DNA from: an uncultured Bacteroidales bacterium
GTDB lineage: Bacteria; Bacteroidota; Bacteroidia; Bacteroidales; Paludibacteraceae
Direction of reading: 5' to 3'
Length of the DNA: 41,730 nucleotides
Assembly: GCA_903927945.1 (NCBI GenBank)
Contig: CAIYOZ010000138.1
Location: 1 to 41,730 of the forward strand
The notes beneath the pieces were generated by a model. It was not told the origin of the DNA and did no database searches. It was given only the letters and a program-made list of their open reading frames with translations. This document shows positions 9,201 to 17,642 of the stretch, one piece after another (positions within the stretch are counted from its first letter, which is position 1; the number at the start of each line of letters is the position of its first letter). Position numbers and translations under genes: made by a program.

Positions 9201-9947
9201 AGGCTTGTATTTCTGGCGCATTGCATAGAAACGGCCGTTGCCCAGGGTTACACCCACCGCGTTGCTTCCGGGTAGGATCAGGGAGGTTACGTCATAGGTA
9301 TTGTAAAAGACTGTCTTACGATAATCGGTTGGTGAGGGGGCCAGTACCTGTTCACCCACCCGTTTGCCGTTCAGAAACATTTCATACAGCCCCAGGCCGG
9401 AGATATGCACAACAGCACGGTTCACTTTTTTAGCAGCTGCAAATTCCTTACGCAGGTAACGTGCCGACAGGCGGCTCCAGGTAGTTTCACGATCCTTCGA
9501 AGTTATTTTATCCAATCCAATCCATTGCGCTTTCCAGTCATTTTCACTCAACAATCCCATGCTCCAGGAAGCGACGGAACTCCAGCTACTTTCCCCTTTG
9601 TTTGTCCATACCTTTACTTTCCAGAAATACGGGTGATTGGTTACCAGCGTCACACCGGCAACGGGAATCCAAAGGGACATATCGGTAGAAACCTTTCCGC
9701 TGTTCCACACATCGCCTTTATCATTTTCCAGGTTGTCTATCGAGGAAGCTACCAGTATTTGATACGCTTTTTGCATAACTTCTTTCTCTGAAGTGGCTTC
9801 CAGCTTCCAACTCAAACGGGGAGAGGAAACATCCAGCCCCAGCGGATTAGTCAATCCCTCAGTTTTGAGTGAGGTAACAGAAATAGTGGCTGACAGCCCG
9901 GCAACCAGGGATAGAAATACGATAATGGAAACAATTTTTCTTTTCAT
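6228..9947 (-). CDS. GH78 alpha-L-rhamnosidase fused to a sialidase-like BNR domain
   Basis: The ATG at 9947 (MKRKIVSIIVFLSLVAGLSA) gives a signal peptide and 1239 residues; the longer frame begins with GTG. Residues of about 25-890 are a full GH78 enzyme: N-terminal beta-sandwich domains, then an (alpha/alpha)6 barrel with the GH78 general-acid motif DCPQRNER at 491-498 and a C-terminal beta-sandwich. From about residue 895 a second module of roughly 345 residues begins (FPECHAATIAET), with Asp boxes SSDGGKTW, TDNFGKTW and STDQGETW near 1007, 1055 and 1129, and a degenerate one near 1187. That is a six-bladed sialidase-type propeller of the BNR_2 kind. It is last in the GH95-GH140 operon. 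Both modules look intact. Rhamnosidase activity is well supported; the propeller's substrate is unknown (see findings on RG-II chain C). Confidence 0.85.
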   Translation of the reverse strand: MKRKIVSIIVFLSLVAGLSATISVTSLKTEGLTNPLGLDVSSPRLSWKLEATSEKEVMQKAYQILVASSIDNLENDKGDVWNSGKVSTDMSLWIPVAGVTLVTNHPYFWKVKVWTNKGESSWSSVASWSMGLLSENDWKAQWIGLDKITSKDRETTWSRLSARYLRKEFAAAKKVNRAVVHISGLGLYEMFLNGKRVGEQVLAPSPTDYRKTVFYNTYDVTSLILPGSNAVGVTLGNGRFYAMRQKYKPFKINTFGYPKLRFNLTIEFADGTTETVGSDTSWKLTADGPISSNNEYDGEEYDARKELTGWNQVNFDDSNWQEAERVGMPDGSLRAQPMAGMKVVDKITPVSITPLGQGFILDLGQNMAGWLRIHVHGNVNDSIKLRFAETLQKTGELYVENLRDARATDYYILKGDASGEDWSPRFVYHGFRYVEISGLKYTPSLTDFKGEVVGDEMENLGKLTTSNDVLNQVLKNAWWGIRSDYKGMPVDCPQRNERQPWLGDRSMGCWGESYLFDNNAMYAKWGDDIRDSQRKDGCIPDVAPAFWNYYSDNVTWPSTFLMLCDMTYTQFGNKQPMVDNYVSMKKWMEHIRSKYMNNKFIVTRDEYGDWCVPPESLELIHSRDPKRQTDGQLISTAYYYKMLQLMIRFANVQGIKEDSKAYNLLAQQVKNGFNRKFFHTDSLFYGNNTATSNLLPLSFGMIPKQYVDTVCKQIIKTVVANNSPQITTGLIGTQWLLRQLSLMGRADVAFALATNNKYPSWGYMAANGATTIWELWNGNTASPKMNSGNHVMLLGDLIPWSYENLAGIKTSYEETAFKQIILKPNFEVHDLEHVDASYMTPYGKVISKWKKTLMNLTWDITIPVNTTAEVHLPAGKIEKIGSGTYTYQVEIPQRKGIVKDEFLYEKASFPECHAATIAETTNGDLVTAFFGGTKEANPDVCIWVCRKEKGTDTWTSPVKVADGVFSPSLRKACWNPVLYQIPNNDLLLFYKIGNKVADWKGYMKRSSDGGKTWGAAEQLPDGFLGPIKNKPELIGDRLICPSSTEKDGWKVHFEITDNFGKTWRNVGPLAASQDLQTSLKDNTAKFDAEGGDNTVINTVQAIQPSLLKYKDGKLQILCRSRNGSIATAWSTDQGETWTPLSLTSLPNNNSGTDAVTLQDGRQVVVYNAVRTPKGEKKAPRTPLNIAVSTDGIHWEKKLILEDSPISQYSYPSIIQGKDGRIHVVYTWRRQRIKYLEVKL

Positions 9948-10018
9948 TGAAATTATGGATAAGGATTTCACAAGATTTACTTCGCCGATCAGGAAATCAT
10001 TGTGTTTTATTTCAGCAT

Positions 10019-11461
10019 TTAATTGACATTTAATGTATTCACGCCTTTTTTAACATATTCTTTTGATGAATCCACAGCAATGAGTACCCTGTCATTCCCT
10101 GAATTATAGGCTACATCGGGAATAAAACCAACAATTTTAGTTCCTTCAAATTCACCGGCATATTGCAGTTCACCTGTTTTGGGGATAAACCACCAGCAGT
10201 TTTTCATTGCCCCGCTAATTTTAGACAGGTTGATTTTCATGGGTCTGCCGGAATAATTATAAACCATCAAATAATCGTTTCCGCGGGTGGCAATGGCACG
10301 GTCGTACCGTTCGCCGTTTAATCCATCAAGTATGCTCTGATCGGGTACCCGATCGAAGAAAGGGAACGCAAGCATCAATGCCTTGAGGAATTTCATTTGA
10401 TTGTAACCCGGATCTTCAATGCAATCATACCAGTAACGTTTTGCCCCAAATGATCCGATGACACCGGGTTTCATAAACTGCATGATCGAATTATGACCGT
10501 ACGTATGCCCGAATGAACCGGCAAAAACCGACCAATAGGCATAACGACGAACATCATTGGCACCCCAGCGTACTTCATTGAAATCATGTAACCCCTGGGG
10601 AATATCTTCATAGGATGGTTCCCCATCGATAACGGGCTTAAGAGGTTGCAGGGCCAGGCTCTTTTCCACAAAGCGCCAGTTATCTTCCTCGGTGTTTGGT
10701 TCAATCGTGATATCGCCATCGCCTTTTACCTGACCGTACCGGCGGTGTCCACTCTGGAACATATTGAAATCAAGCCAGGTTGCCTTGTCAAACCAGGTAC
10801 CCGACATAGTGCGTCCACGTGGATGAAATGTCATCAGGTGGTTTTGGTCAATGGCTTTGATACTTTTTGCCAGTGCTTCCCACACTTCTGTTTTCACATC
10901 ACCACGGATATCACCGCCAATAAACCAAATGATATTCGGTGAATTTTTATACCGTGCAGCTAAGAATGTTCCGTAAGCCTGAGCATCTTTCACCGTCACT
11001 CCGTCTTTGCTTACCGGGCCGCCCCAGATACAGTCCATCCCGATAAATACACCCTTGCGTTCTGCCGACTTGATGATATAATCCATGTGGTCCCAATAAC
11101 CATAGACGCCCTTTTTGTTGATGTCCCTGAAATTAAAACCATCCGGCATGGCAGACTGGCCATAGGTGTTCATCGTTGACAGGCTATTCACGGTTTGAAC
11201 CTGCACCAAATTGTATCCACGCTTGCTGCATTGGTCGAGATAATAATCCGCTTCATCACGGTTCAATCGTTCAGGCAACAACCAGCCCGTGTCACCCAAC
11301 CAAAAGAAGGGTGTGCCATTTTCGAATTGCAGGTAATGATGGTTATCGCTCACCTTCAATTTGCCATTTTCCCAGGGGAGTTTTGCAGTGTTGGATTGAG
11401 CTGAAATTGCTCCAATCAATATAAACAGTAAAAATAATATAGGAATAAAATTCTTTTTCAT
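10019..11461 (-). CDS. GH140 apiosidase-like glycoside hydrolase (DUF4038)
   Basis: A 480-residue protein with a signal peptide (MKKNFIPILFLLFILIGAIS). The (beta/alpha)8 barrel begins FFWLGDTGWLLPERL and is followed by a small C-terminal beta domain. Two acidic residues stand in the right places: Asp184 in FIGGDIRGD and Glu281 in VIDGEPSYED, 97 residues apart. From memory, the founding GH140 enzyme of B. thetaiotaomicron uses Asp187 and Glu284, with the same spacing. GH140 removes the apiose-linked side chains (A and B) of RG-II from the galacturonan backbone. It lies between GH95 and the GH78 fusion, an order recalling the B. thetaiotaomicron RG-II locus. It is probably periplasmic, as no T9SS domain is present. 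Confidence 0.85.
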   Translation of the reverse strand: MKKNFIPILFLLFILIGAISAQSNTAKLPWENGKLKVSDNHHYLQFENGTPFFWLGDTGWLLPERLNRDEADYYLDQCSKRGYNLVQVQTVNSLSTMNTYGQSAMPDGFNFRDINKKGVYGYWDHMDYIIKSAERKGVFIGMDCIWGGPVSKDGVTVKDAQAYGTFLAARYKNSPNIIWFIGGDIRGDVKTEVWEALAKSIKAIDQNHLMTFHPRGRTMSGTWFDKATWLDFNMFQSGHRRYGQVKGDGDITIEPNTEEDNWRFVEKSLALQPLKPVIDGEPSYEDIPQGLHDFNEVRWGANDVRRYAYWSVFAGSFGHTYGHNSIMQFMKPGVIGSFGAKRYWYDCIEDPGYNQMKFLKALMLAFPFFDRVPDQSILDGLNGERYDRAIATRGNDYLMVYNYSGRPMKINLSKISGAMKNCWWFIPKTGELQYAGEFEGTKIVGFIPDVAYNSGNDRVLIAVDSSKEYVKKGVNTLNVN

Positions 11462-11498
11462 CGTAGGATGTTTTTATCTTTAAGAAATTATATGCTAT

Positions 11499-11565
11499 CC
11501 GACAAACCGCAAAAAAGCGGTTGATCGGAATTGCGTCTAACCGATTCTTTTTTCGGTTTGACGCA
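11499..11565 (-). other. Tandem hairpins between GH95 and GH140
   Basis: Two inverted repeats fill most of the 127-base gap. The first, at 11532-11565, pairs TGCGTC-t-AACCG with CGGTT-t-GACGCA. The second, at 11499-11528, has CCGA..AACCGC paired with GCGGTT..TCGG around a run of six A (U in the minus-strand RNA). They carry related ACCG/CGGT sequence. They could be partial terminators or RNA-processing or stability elements inside the operon. No promoter signature is seen here. Confidence 0.5.
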
Positions 11566-11588
11566 TAGCTAAACATTATAATTAACAC

Positions 11589-14042
11589 TTATTCTGTAAC
11601 ATTGTATTCTTTTCCCGGTTCCGTATTTAAATCGTAAAGATATGTTTTTTTTAGATTCAGCGGATTCATTATTGCATTCCCGTTGATCAGGGGTTTTGAA
11701 ACAGCAGGCACTTCATATAGAGAATTTGGATTTTCGCTTTTTGCTTCAACCAATCCCTTTCCAGTAAGCGGGGTCAATGACCGCAGGCGGCAATTGCCTC
11801 CATTTCGGGATTTGATATGAACCCTTTCCACGGAACCTTTGCTCCATTTAATATCCATTACGAAACCGCCACGAGCCACGATTCCTTTTATCTCACCCTT
11901 ATCCCAGTGACTCGGGAGTGCAGGAAGCAAATAAATAAATCCATCCTGGCTTTGCATCAGCATTTCAACAATCCCGGCAGTACAACCAAAGTTACCATCA
12001 ATCTGAAAGGGTGGATGGGCATCAAATAAGTTCGGGTAGGTTCCTCCTTGTTTCTTTTCATTCCGGACGATTGACAGTTGATCGGTAATCAATTTATAGG
12101 CATGATCCCCATCAAGCAATCGAGCCCAGAGGCATATCTTCCAGGCCATGCTCCACCCGGTAGAAGGATCACCCCGGTGGATCAGCGAAGTGCGTGCAGC
12201 ATCCATCAGCTCGGGTGTATGATAAGGTGAGATTTGATTGCTCGGGAACAAGCCATATAGATGCGATGCATGACGATGCGTATCATCCGGATTATCCCAG
12301 TCGAACATCCATTCCTGTAACTGCCCCCACTTTCCTATTTGAAAGGGAGCCATTTCTTTCAGCTTTCCCTGCAAACGATCTGCCAGTTTATTATCGACGT
12401 TCAGAATCTTAGAGCTGATGATGATAGATCTCCACAAATCACTAATCAATTCATTATCCATGGTACACCCTCCGGCCGTGGTAGCTTTGTCGTTACTTCC
12501 GGCATGTGTATTTTCAGGTGAATTGCTTGGGCATACCACTAGCCAGTTGTGAACAGGTTCTTTCACCATCACATTCTCGAAGAATAAACCGGCATCTTTC
12601 ATGATCGGATAAACGGATTTCAGAAAAGCCTTGTCACCCGTATACAGGTAATGTTCCCACATCATGCGGCATAACCAGGCGCCACCTGTGGGCCACATAC
12701 CCGAGGGAGCTTTGTCTACAGCACCTGTCATCCGCCAGATATCGGTATTGTGATGCAACACCCACCCTCCTACTCCATACATGATACCTGCCGTCTCCTT
12801 CCCTGTCACGCTGACTTCTTTGGTCAACTGCAGCAAGGGTTCATAGAGTTCGCTCAGGTTTGTTACCTCAGCAGGCCAGTAGTTCATTTCAACGTTGATG
12901 TTGGTGGTATATTTGCTGTCCCACGAAGGTAATAATTTATCGTTCCAGATACCTTGCAGGTTAGCTGCCTGTCCGCCAGGTTGAGAAGAACAAATGAGCA
13001 GGTAGCGTCCAAATTTGAAATAGGTGGCTACCAGGTTTTCATCGTTTGATTTCGCAAAGTTCTCAATCCTTTTATCGGTGGTTTGGGTGGAATGATTATC
13101 CCCCAGATTCAACGAAACCCGGTCCATATATTGCTTAAAGAATTCGGTATGTGTCTTCTTAGCTTCGGTAAAATTATGAAGCAGGGCTTTATCGAGATAG
13201 TTTTTCGAACGCTCGGATGCATTGCCCTCAATGTTTTGGTAATTATTGAAATTCGTGGCAATGGATACATAAATGGTGGCTTCATCGGCATTTTCCACGG
13301 CCAACACGCCATCTTTGCAGGATACAGTACCACTTACCGTTTTGACAGTCATGCGTCCCTGAAACTGCACTTTTCCTTTCAACCCTTCATGCGTCGAAGT
13401 AACTCCGTCCAGGGTCACCACATTGCCATCACAGGCAATCATAACATCCTGATGAGGGGAAGTCAATAAGGCATTAAAGGTTATTTTCTTTTTCTGGCTG
13501 GCAGTCAACCGGATCATGACCACCTGGTCGGTAAAGGACGTGATCACTTCCCGTTTATAGGTGACACCATCATTGCGATAGTGTACCAACACGCGGGCTG
13601 AATCAAGGCTTAATTCCCGGTAATAATCTGTATAACGGGTATGACCCGGAAAGGAAATCCGTAAATCACCAAAAGTCTGGTAAGGCATCCCCGAATTTGT
13701 ATTGGACATGACTTTTTCGGTAGCAAGCGTCTGTGCTTCCAGGTATTTACCGGCAAACACCAGTTCCCGAACCTTGGGTATATTCAGTAAGGCATCCGGG
13801 TTGGCATTGTTATTTGGCTTCCCGGCCCAGATGGTAGCCTCATTAAGTTGTATTTGTTCTGCGCCTGGGTTTCCAAACACCATGGCACCTAACCGACCGT
13901 TTCCCAGGGGTAAGGCTTCCGTCCATACCTGGGCAGGTTTATCATACCAGAGTATATATTCATTTTTCGCTCCGAACAATGAAGTGATCACTGAGAAAAG
14001 GTAAAAGAGTGAAAGAGTGGTTTTTTTAATAGAGTGGATCAT
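11589..14042 (-). CDS. GH95 glycoside hydrolase (alpha-L-galactosidase/fucosidase family)
   Basis: An 817-residue protein with a signal peptide (MIHSIKKTTLSLFYLF...LFGA). The N-terminal beta domain opens WYDKPAQVWTEALPLGNGRLGAMVFG, the usual GH95 start. The (alpha/alpha)6 barrel has NINVEMNYWPAEVTNL around residue 380, SNSPENTHA, and PFQIDGNFGCTAG with Asp682, matching positions known for catalysis in GH95. Length is typical for the family. GH95 enzymes remove terminal alpha-1,2-L-fucose or alpha-L-galactose; the RG-II locus member in B. thetaiotaomicron is an alpha-L-galactosidase acting on chain A, and that is the more likely role here from context. It is the first gene of its operon, 26 bases after an ECF-like promoter. 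Confidence 0.87.
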   Translation of the reverse strand: MIHSIKKTTLSLFYLFSVITSLFGAKNEYILWYDKPAQVWTEALPLGNGRLGAMVFGNPGAEQIQLNEATIWAGKPNNNANPDALLNIPKVRELVFAGKYLEAQTLATEKVMSNTNSGMPYQTFGDLRISFPGHTRYTDYYRELSLDSARVLVHYRNDGVTYKREVITSFTDQVVMIRLTASQKKKITFNALLTSPHQDVMIACDGNVVTLDGVTSTHEGLKGKVQFQGRMTVKTVSGTVSCKDGVLAVENADEATIYVSIATNFNNYQNIEGNASERSKNYLDKALLHNFTEAKKTHTEFFKQYMDRVSLNLGDNHSTQTTDKRIENFAKSNDENLVATYFKFGRYLLICSSQPGGQAANLQGIWNDKLLPSWDSKYTTNINVEMNYWPAEVTNLSELYEPLLQLTKEVSVTGKETAGIMYGVGGWVLHHNTDIWRMTGAVDKAPSGMWPTGGAWLCRMMWEHYLYTGDKAFLKSVYPIMKDAGLFFENVMVKEPVHNWLVVCPSNSPENTHAGSNDKATTAGGCTMDNELISDLWRSIIISSKILNVDNKLADRLQGKLKEMAPFQIGKWGQLQEWMFDWDNPDDTHRHASHLYGLFPSNQISPYHTPELMDAARTSLIHRGDPSTGWSMAWKICLWARLLDGDHAYKLITDQLSIVRNEKKQGGTYPNLFDAHPPFQIDGNFGCTAGIVEMLMQSQDGFIYLLPALPSHWDKGEIKGIVARGGFVMDIKWSKGSVERVHIKSRNGGNCRLRSLTPLTGKGLVEAKSENPNSLYEVPAVSKPLINGNAIMNPLNLKKTYLYDLNTEPGKEYNVTE

Positions 14043-14068
14043 TCGGAGTCTGTTTTATCTTTAGAACA

Positions 14069-14096
14069 GACGGATAATAGAGGGATTTGTACTATG
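14069..14096 (-). promoter_or_regulatory. ECF-like promoter (AGTACA-15-CGTC), minus strand
   Basis: On the minus strand, CATAGTACA (14096-14088), a 15-base spacer and CGTC (14072-14069) precede the GH95 start codon by 26 bases. The signature lies between a terminator (14119-14151) and the gene, where a promoter is expected. Confidence 0.6.
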
Positions 14097-14118
14097 TTGT
14101 TTATCGTTCAGGAAAGGA

Positions 14119-14151
14119 AATGGCAACATGAAATGATCAAGTTGCCATTTT
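14119..14151 (-). terminator. Terminator between the esterase and GH95 operons
   Basis: The symmetric stem AAATGGCAAC/GTTGCCATTT (14119-14128 with 14142-14151) has a 13-base loop. It lies about 100 bases past the esterase stop codon and upstream of the GH95 promoter. On the minus strand the following sequence is only moderately T-rich; on the plus strand TTTTTT follows, so it may work in both directions. Confidence 0.5.
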
Positions 14152-14210
14152 TTAAATCTAACTACCAATGCTTAAATAAAATCAGTATCAACCAACCAAC
14201 TTAATCAACT

Positions 14211-14242
14211 AATTAACCAATTAACCAATTAACCAATTAACT
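14211..14242. repeat. Short tandem repeat, unit AATTAACC
   Basis: Four copies of an 8-base unit (AATTAACC, the last one slightly degraded) lie just downstream of the esterase stop codon. No function is evident. The copy number may vary between strains. Confidence 0.7.
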
Positions 14243-14250
14243 TAATATCC

Positions 14251-16221
14251 TTATTCTATTTCAGTTACTTTCTTTTTTGCTTCTTTATCGGCTTTTATCT
14301 TATTTGTAAAGTCCTTGAACATTTTAGTCCAACTACGGCCATTATCATTCAGGTATTTTTCGATATTGGTTTTGTGTATTTTGAAAATGATTGAAATTGC
14401 TTTCATGCTTTTAAAATCTACCGCCTGTTCACGAGCCAGTTTAAGCTGATTCAAAATATAAGCCTCTTCCGTTTGGGTCAGATTAGGTACGATTGCTTTG
14501 TATCCCTGCATGGTGAAAGCAACTTTGCCAATGGTGTATTTATCCAGTACTTTTTCTACCTGTTCTTCGGTCAGGTCTTTGCGAAGTCCTTTCATCAAAG
14601 CTTCATGCACTGATTTCGGTTTTGCGGAATTGGCAATCACTTCCCGGTCCAGGTTATCGAAAGGTCTACCTGTAATGGTATTTATCCCTTCCGGTATGGT
14701 TGTATACAGATGGCTGTTATGCCAATCGCGGACAGCTTTTAAATGATTTGAAATAACGGTTTGAACCCGTGATTCCTTCTCTTTGTCGTTTAGTTGCAAC
14801 GTTTCAACCCATGTTTTTGCCCTGATCGATATATCAATGTCAGAGCTCACCTTGGCATTGTTTTTTTTAGTAAAGTACTTTTCCACATCGCTGAAACTAC
14901 GGATGGCATTTGCCGGCATTTTCTCACCCTTTACTCCAAAGCTACATAACGCTTCTTTAGGTTCTATGGTCACCTTGGTTTCGTCGAGTTTTTTGGCATT
15001 TAATCCGAAGGTGCTGATAAAGAAATCATACACAGCATTCCGTTTGTTGGGCCCAAAATCATGACCTTCAGCATGAAGATGGGTATTGGTCACTTTATTG
15101 CCGGCATTATAGAAACCATATATCCGTTGAAGGTATGGAAATTCAAGTTCAGGAACGCTAGCTGTCCAGTCTTTGCCATCCGAAATTACACATACCGGAC
15201 GGGGTGCAAACATTGCCATCAACTCGGCATTATTAGTACCACCACATGCCAGGGAGATTGGCATTCCACTTTCACAGGGACAACCTCCATCAAAATGAGA
15301 GGACAGGCTTACCGTAGGACAAGCAGCCGTAAACCGTTTATCAAGCACCGTGAGTAACACTACCTGTGAGCCACCACCCGAGCCACCATTTACTCCAACC
15401 TTAGTAGCATCAATATCTTTTCGGGTTAGCATGTAATCGAGTATAGTCAGGCCATTCATAATTTGAATAACGTGAGCCTCGCTTGTTTGATGGGCAGCTT
15501 GTGTTACCTGTAACTCCGATTCACCCCATCCAAACAAATCGTAGCTGACACAGGTAGCACCCATACGTGAGAGTGTGCCAAATCTCTTTTGCAGGTCATC
15601 ATTGTAACGTCCGTTCCCCCAATGTCCGTTCGGACAAAGTATCAGTGCATGTTTCCCACCTGCAAGTGGGCTGTAGATGGATCCGCATACATACAAACCC
15701 GGCAGTGTTTCTATGGCGAAATTTTGTACCGAATAACCGTCGAACTTGCGAATCTTTGAAATAATCGGTTTGCTCTGTACTCTCTTTTTCAGCACTGAAT
15801 CGATCTGTAGTTTCTCACGTACTTCCTTTCTTAGACAAACCTTACGGGCGTTCCATTCGGTTGAATCTTTATAAAGCGTATTCAGATAAGCCAGCATCTT
15901 TTTACCGTCTTCGGCCGTGCGGCGTGGGTATTCATAGTTCTTTATCTTGTAAGTTTTATCGTCTTGCTTTACAAATTTATAATCGAACAGGGAAAGCACA
16001 TTTGTCAATGATTCTTCTACAGAATAGGGACGAATACGAAAATCAGCATACGTGACTACTTTCCCCAGGGTATCCACATCATATTTTAATTTGACATTAA
16101 ATCGTGCACTGATCTCCAGAAGTACCTGGCTTAGTGGTTTTGCAAACTTAGTTTCGAATGACTGGGAATAGGAGGTGATTGAAATCAACAGGATAATTAG
16201 TGATAGAACTATTTTTTTCAT
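14251..16221 (-). CDS. STN/DUF4974-like domain fused to an alpha/beta-hydrolase, probable pectin methylesterase
   Basis: A 656-residue protein with a signal peptide (MKKIVLSLIILLISITSYSQ). Residues of about 28-97 (PLSQVLLEISARFNVKLKY ... DDKTYKI) resemble the STN/DUF4974 fold found in TonB-dependent transducers and FecR-type anti-sigma factors. The alpha/beta-hydrolase domain has the nucleophile elbow GGSGG with Ser281, a likely acid Asp351 (DGKDW) and His387 (EGHDFG). A helical C-terminal region of about 200 residues follows. The position between GH95 and GH28 matches that of BT1017, described as a pectin methylesterase essential for RG-II use in B. thetaiotaomicron. Methylesterase is therefore the best guess; acetylesterase is the alternative. 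It is likely periplasmic and is the last gene of the GH143-GH142 operon. Confidence 0.72.
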   Translation of the reverse strand: MKKIVLSLIILLISITSYSQSFETKFAKPLSQVLLEISARFNVKLKYDVDTLGKVVTYADFRIRPYSVEESLTNVLSLFDYKFVKQDDKTYKIKNYEYPRRTAEDGKKMLAYLNTLYKDSTEWNARKVCLRKEVREKLQIDSVLKKRVQSKPIISKIRKFDGYSVQNFAIETLPGLYVCGSIYSPLAGGKHALILCPNGHWGNGRYNDDLQKRFGTLSRMGATCVSYDLFGWGESELQVTQAAHQTSEAHVIQIMNGLTILDYMLTRKDIDATKVGVNGGSGGGSQVVLLTVLDKRFTAACPTVSLSSHFDGGCPCESGMPISLACGGTNNAELMAMFAPRPVCVISDGKDWTASVPELEFPYLQRIYGFYNAGNKVTNTHLHAEGHDFGPNKRNAVYDFFISTFGLNAKKLDETKVTIEPKEALCSFGVKGEKMPANAIRSFSDVEKYFTKKNNAKVSSDIDISIRAKTWVETLQLNDKEKESRVQTVISNHLKAVRDWHNSHLYTTIPEGINTITGRPFDNLDREVIANSAKPKSVHEALMKGLRKDLTEEQVEKVLDKYTIGKVAFTMQGYKAIVPNLTQTEEAYILNQLKLAREQAVDFKSMKAISIIFKIHKTNIEKYLNDNGRSWTKMFKDFTNKIKADKEAKKKVTEIE

Positions 16222-16277
16222 AATGTGTCGTAAATGAATGAAATGCTAAAAATGGTATATTAAAATTGATTGGTAAA

Positions 16278-17612
16278 TTATTCGAAGGTTATTTTTTCTC
16301 CGTTTACATACACATCGGTTAATTTGATGTTCTTGCAATTTTTAAAACTTGCTTTTTGTTTACTCTTGATATTGATATTCGTCAGTGTTATGTCCGAAAT
16401 GAACGATTCTGCAAGCCCATTAATTCGAATAGGAATCAACACATTCGAAGCGGTCAGGTTATTGATATTAATGTTTTTAAAAATAGGTGTCCGTTCACTC
16501 AGTGGTTCTGCGGGCATTTTGCTGTAATTCATATCGAGTATGATCGCTTCTTCTTTGATATTTCTCATGACAATGTTATCCACCTGGATATCTTCCACCA
16601 ATCCCCCACGTCCACGGGTGGATTTAATGCGTATGCCCCGATCGGTACCATCAAACACGCAATTGCTGATGACTACCTTTCGTACACCGCCACTCATTTC
16701 ACTGCCGATGACCACACCACCGTGACCGGCCAGCATAGTACAATTGGTGATGGTAATATCTTCGTCAGGCACATTCAATTTACGGGCCTGTAAATCCCTG
16801 CCGCTCTTCAGGGTAATGCAGTCGTCTCCCACCGAAATATGACAATTTGAAATGTGCACATACCGGCATGATTCCGGATTGATACCATCCGTATTGGGAG
16901 ACAATGGGTTTTTTATAGTTACCCTGTCAACAGTGATGTTTTCACAGAACTCTGGATTAACAGTCCAGAATGGGGAATTGATAATGGTGATTCCTTCGAT
17001 CCTAATGTTTTTACACCTGTATGGTTGTATAAACGGTGGACGGAAAAACCGCCTTTGCATAGAAGTAATATAATCTTCGTTGGTTTCGGCATACAGTGAC
17101 TTTACATCATTGGCTTTATCCCACATAGTCTGGTATTTATTGATCTCATGCACTCCATTGGCTTCCACATCGACGCATACCCGATAAAATTCATCCCACC
17201 ATTTTTTCCCCTGCCCGTCCAGTGTACCTTCTCCTTTTATGGTGATATTCTCAGCATCCACGGCATAAATCAACGGACTGAAACTTTTCATCAACACACC
17301 TTCATGACGTATTTCCACAAAAGGAAGATAGTCGTCAAAATTAGTAGAAAACAAAAGTGTTGCGCCTGCTTCAAGTTCCAGCGTAATGTTGCTTTTCATC
17401 CGGATAGCACCTGTCAGGTATTTACCGGCAGGAAAAAAGAGAGTACCTCCACCATGTGCATTCAGATCAGTAATGGTTCGGTTTATCAATTCTGTATTTA
17501 ATTTGATACCATCCGGAATTGCTCCTGCTTTTATCATATCAATCCGCTCGGCTTGAATAAATAACACGTTGAATTGCAACAATGCGAATAAAATAATGAG
17601 TGTTTGTTTCAT
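16278..17612 (-). CDS. GH28 polygalacturonase family protein
   Basis: A 444-residue protein with a signal peptide (MKQTLIILFALLQFNVLFIQA). It is a right-handed beta-helix with all GH28 signatures: NTDG with Asp242, GDDC with Asp263 and Asp264, GHGG with His297, and RIKS. GH28 enzymes hydrolyse alpha-1,4-galacturonic acid links. An exo-acting or RG-II-backbone specificity is likely in this setting, as for BT1018. It sits 30 bases after the GH78 gene and 56 bases before the esterase gene, without promoter or terminator signals, so it is in the same operon. No T9SS domain is present. Confidence 0.9.
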   Translation of the reverse strand: MKQTLIILFALLQFNVLFIQAERIDMIKAGAIPDGIKLNTELINRTITDLNAHGGGTLFFPAGKYLTGAIRMKSNITLELEAGATLLFSTNFDDYLPFVEIRHEGVLMKSFSPLIYAVDAENITIKGEGTLDGQGKKWWDEFYRVCVDVEANGVHEINKYQTMWDKANDVKSLYAETNEDYITSMQRRFFRPPFIQPYRCKNIRIEGITIINSPFWTVNPEFCENITVDRVTIKNPLSPNTDGINPESCRYVHISNCHISVGDDCITLKSGRDLQARKLNVPDEDITITNCTMLAGHGGVVIGSEMSGGVRKVVISNCVFDGTDRGIRIKSTRGRGGLVEDIQVDNIVMRNIKEEAIILDMNYSKMPAEPLSERTPIFKNININNLTASNVLIPIRINGLAESFISDITLTNINIKSKQKASFKNCKNIKLTDVYVNGEKITFE

Positions 17613-17642
17613 GTTTTATTTGTATTTACTTTTCCAAAGTTT

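Noticed and set aside
14211-14242. CRISPR-like repeats
   Set aside because: The units are 8 bases and directly adjacent, with no spacers; it is a simple tandem repeat.
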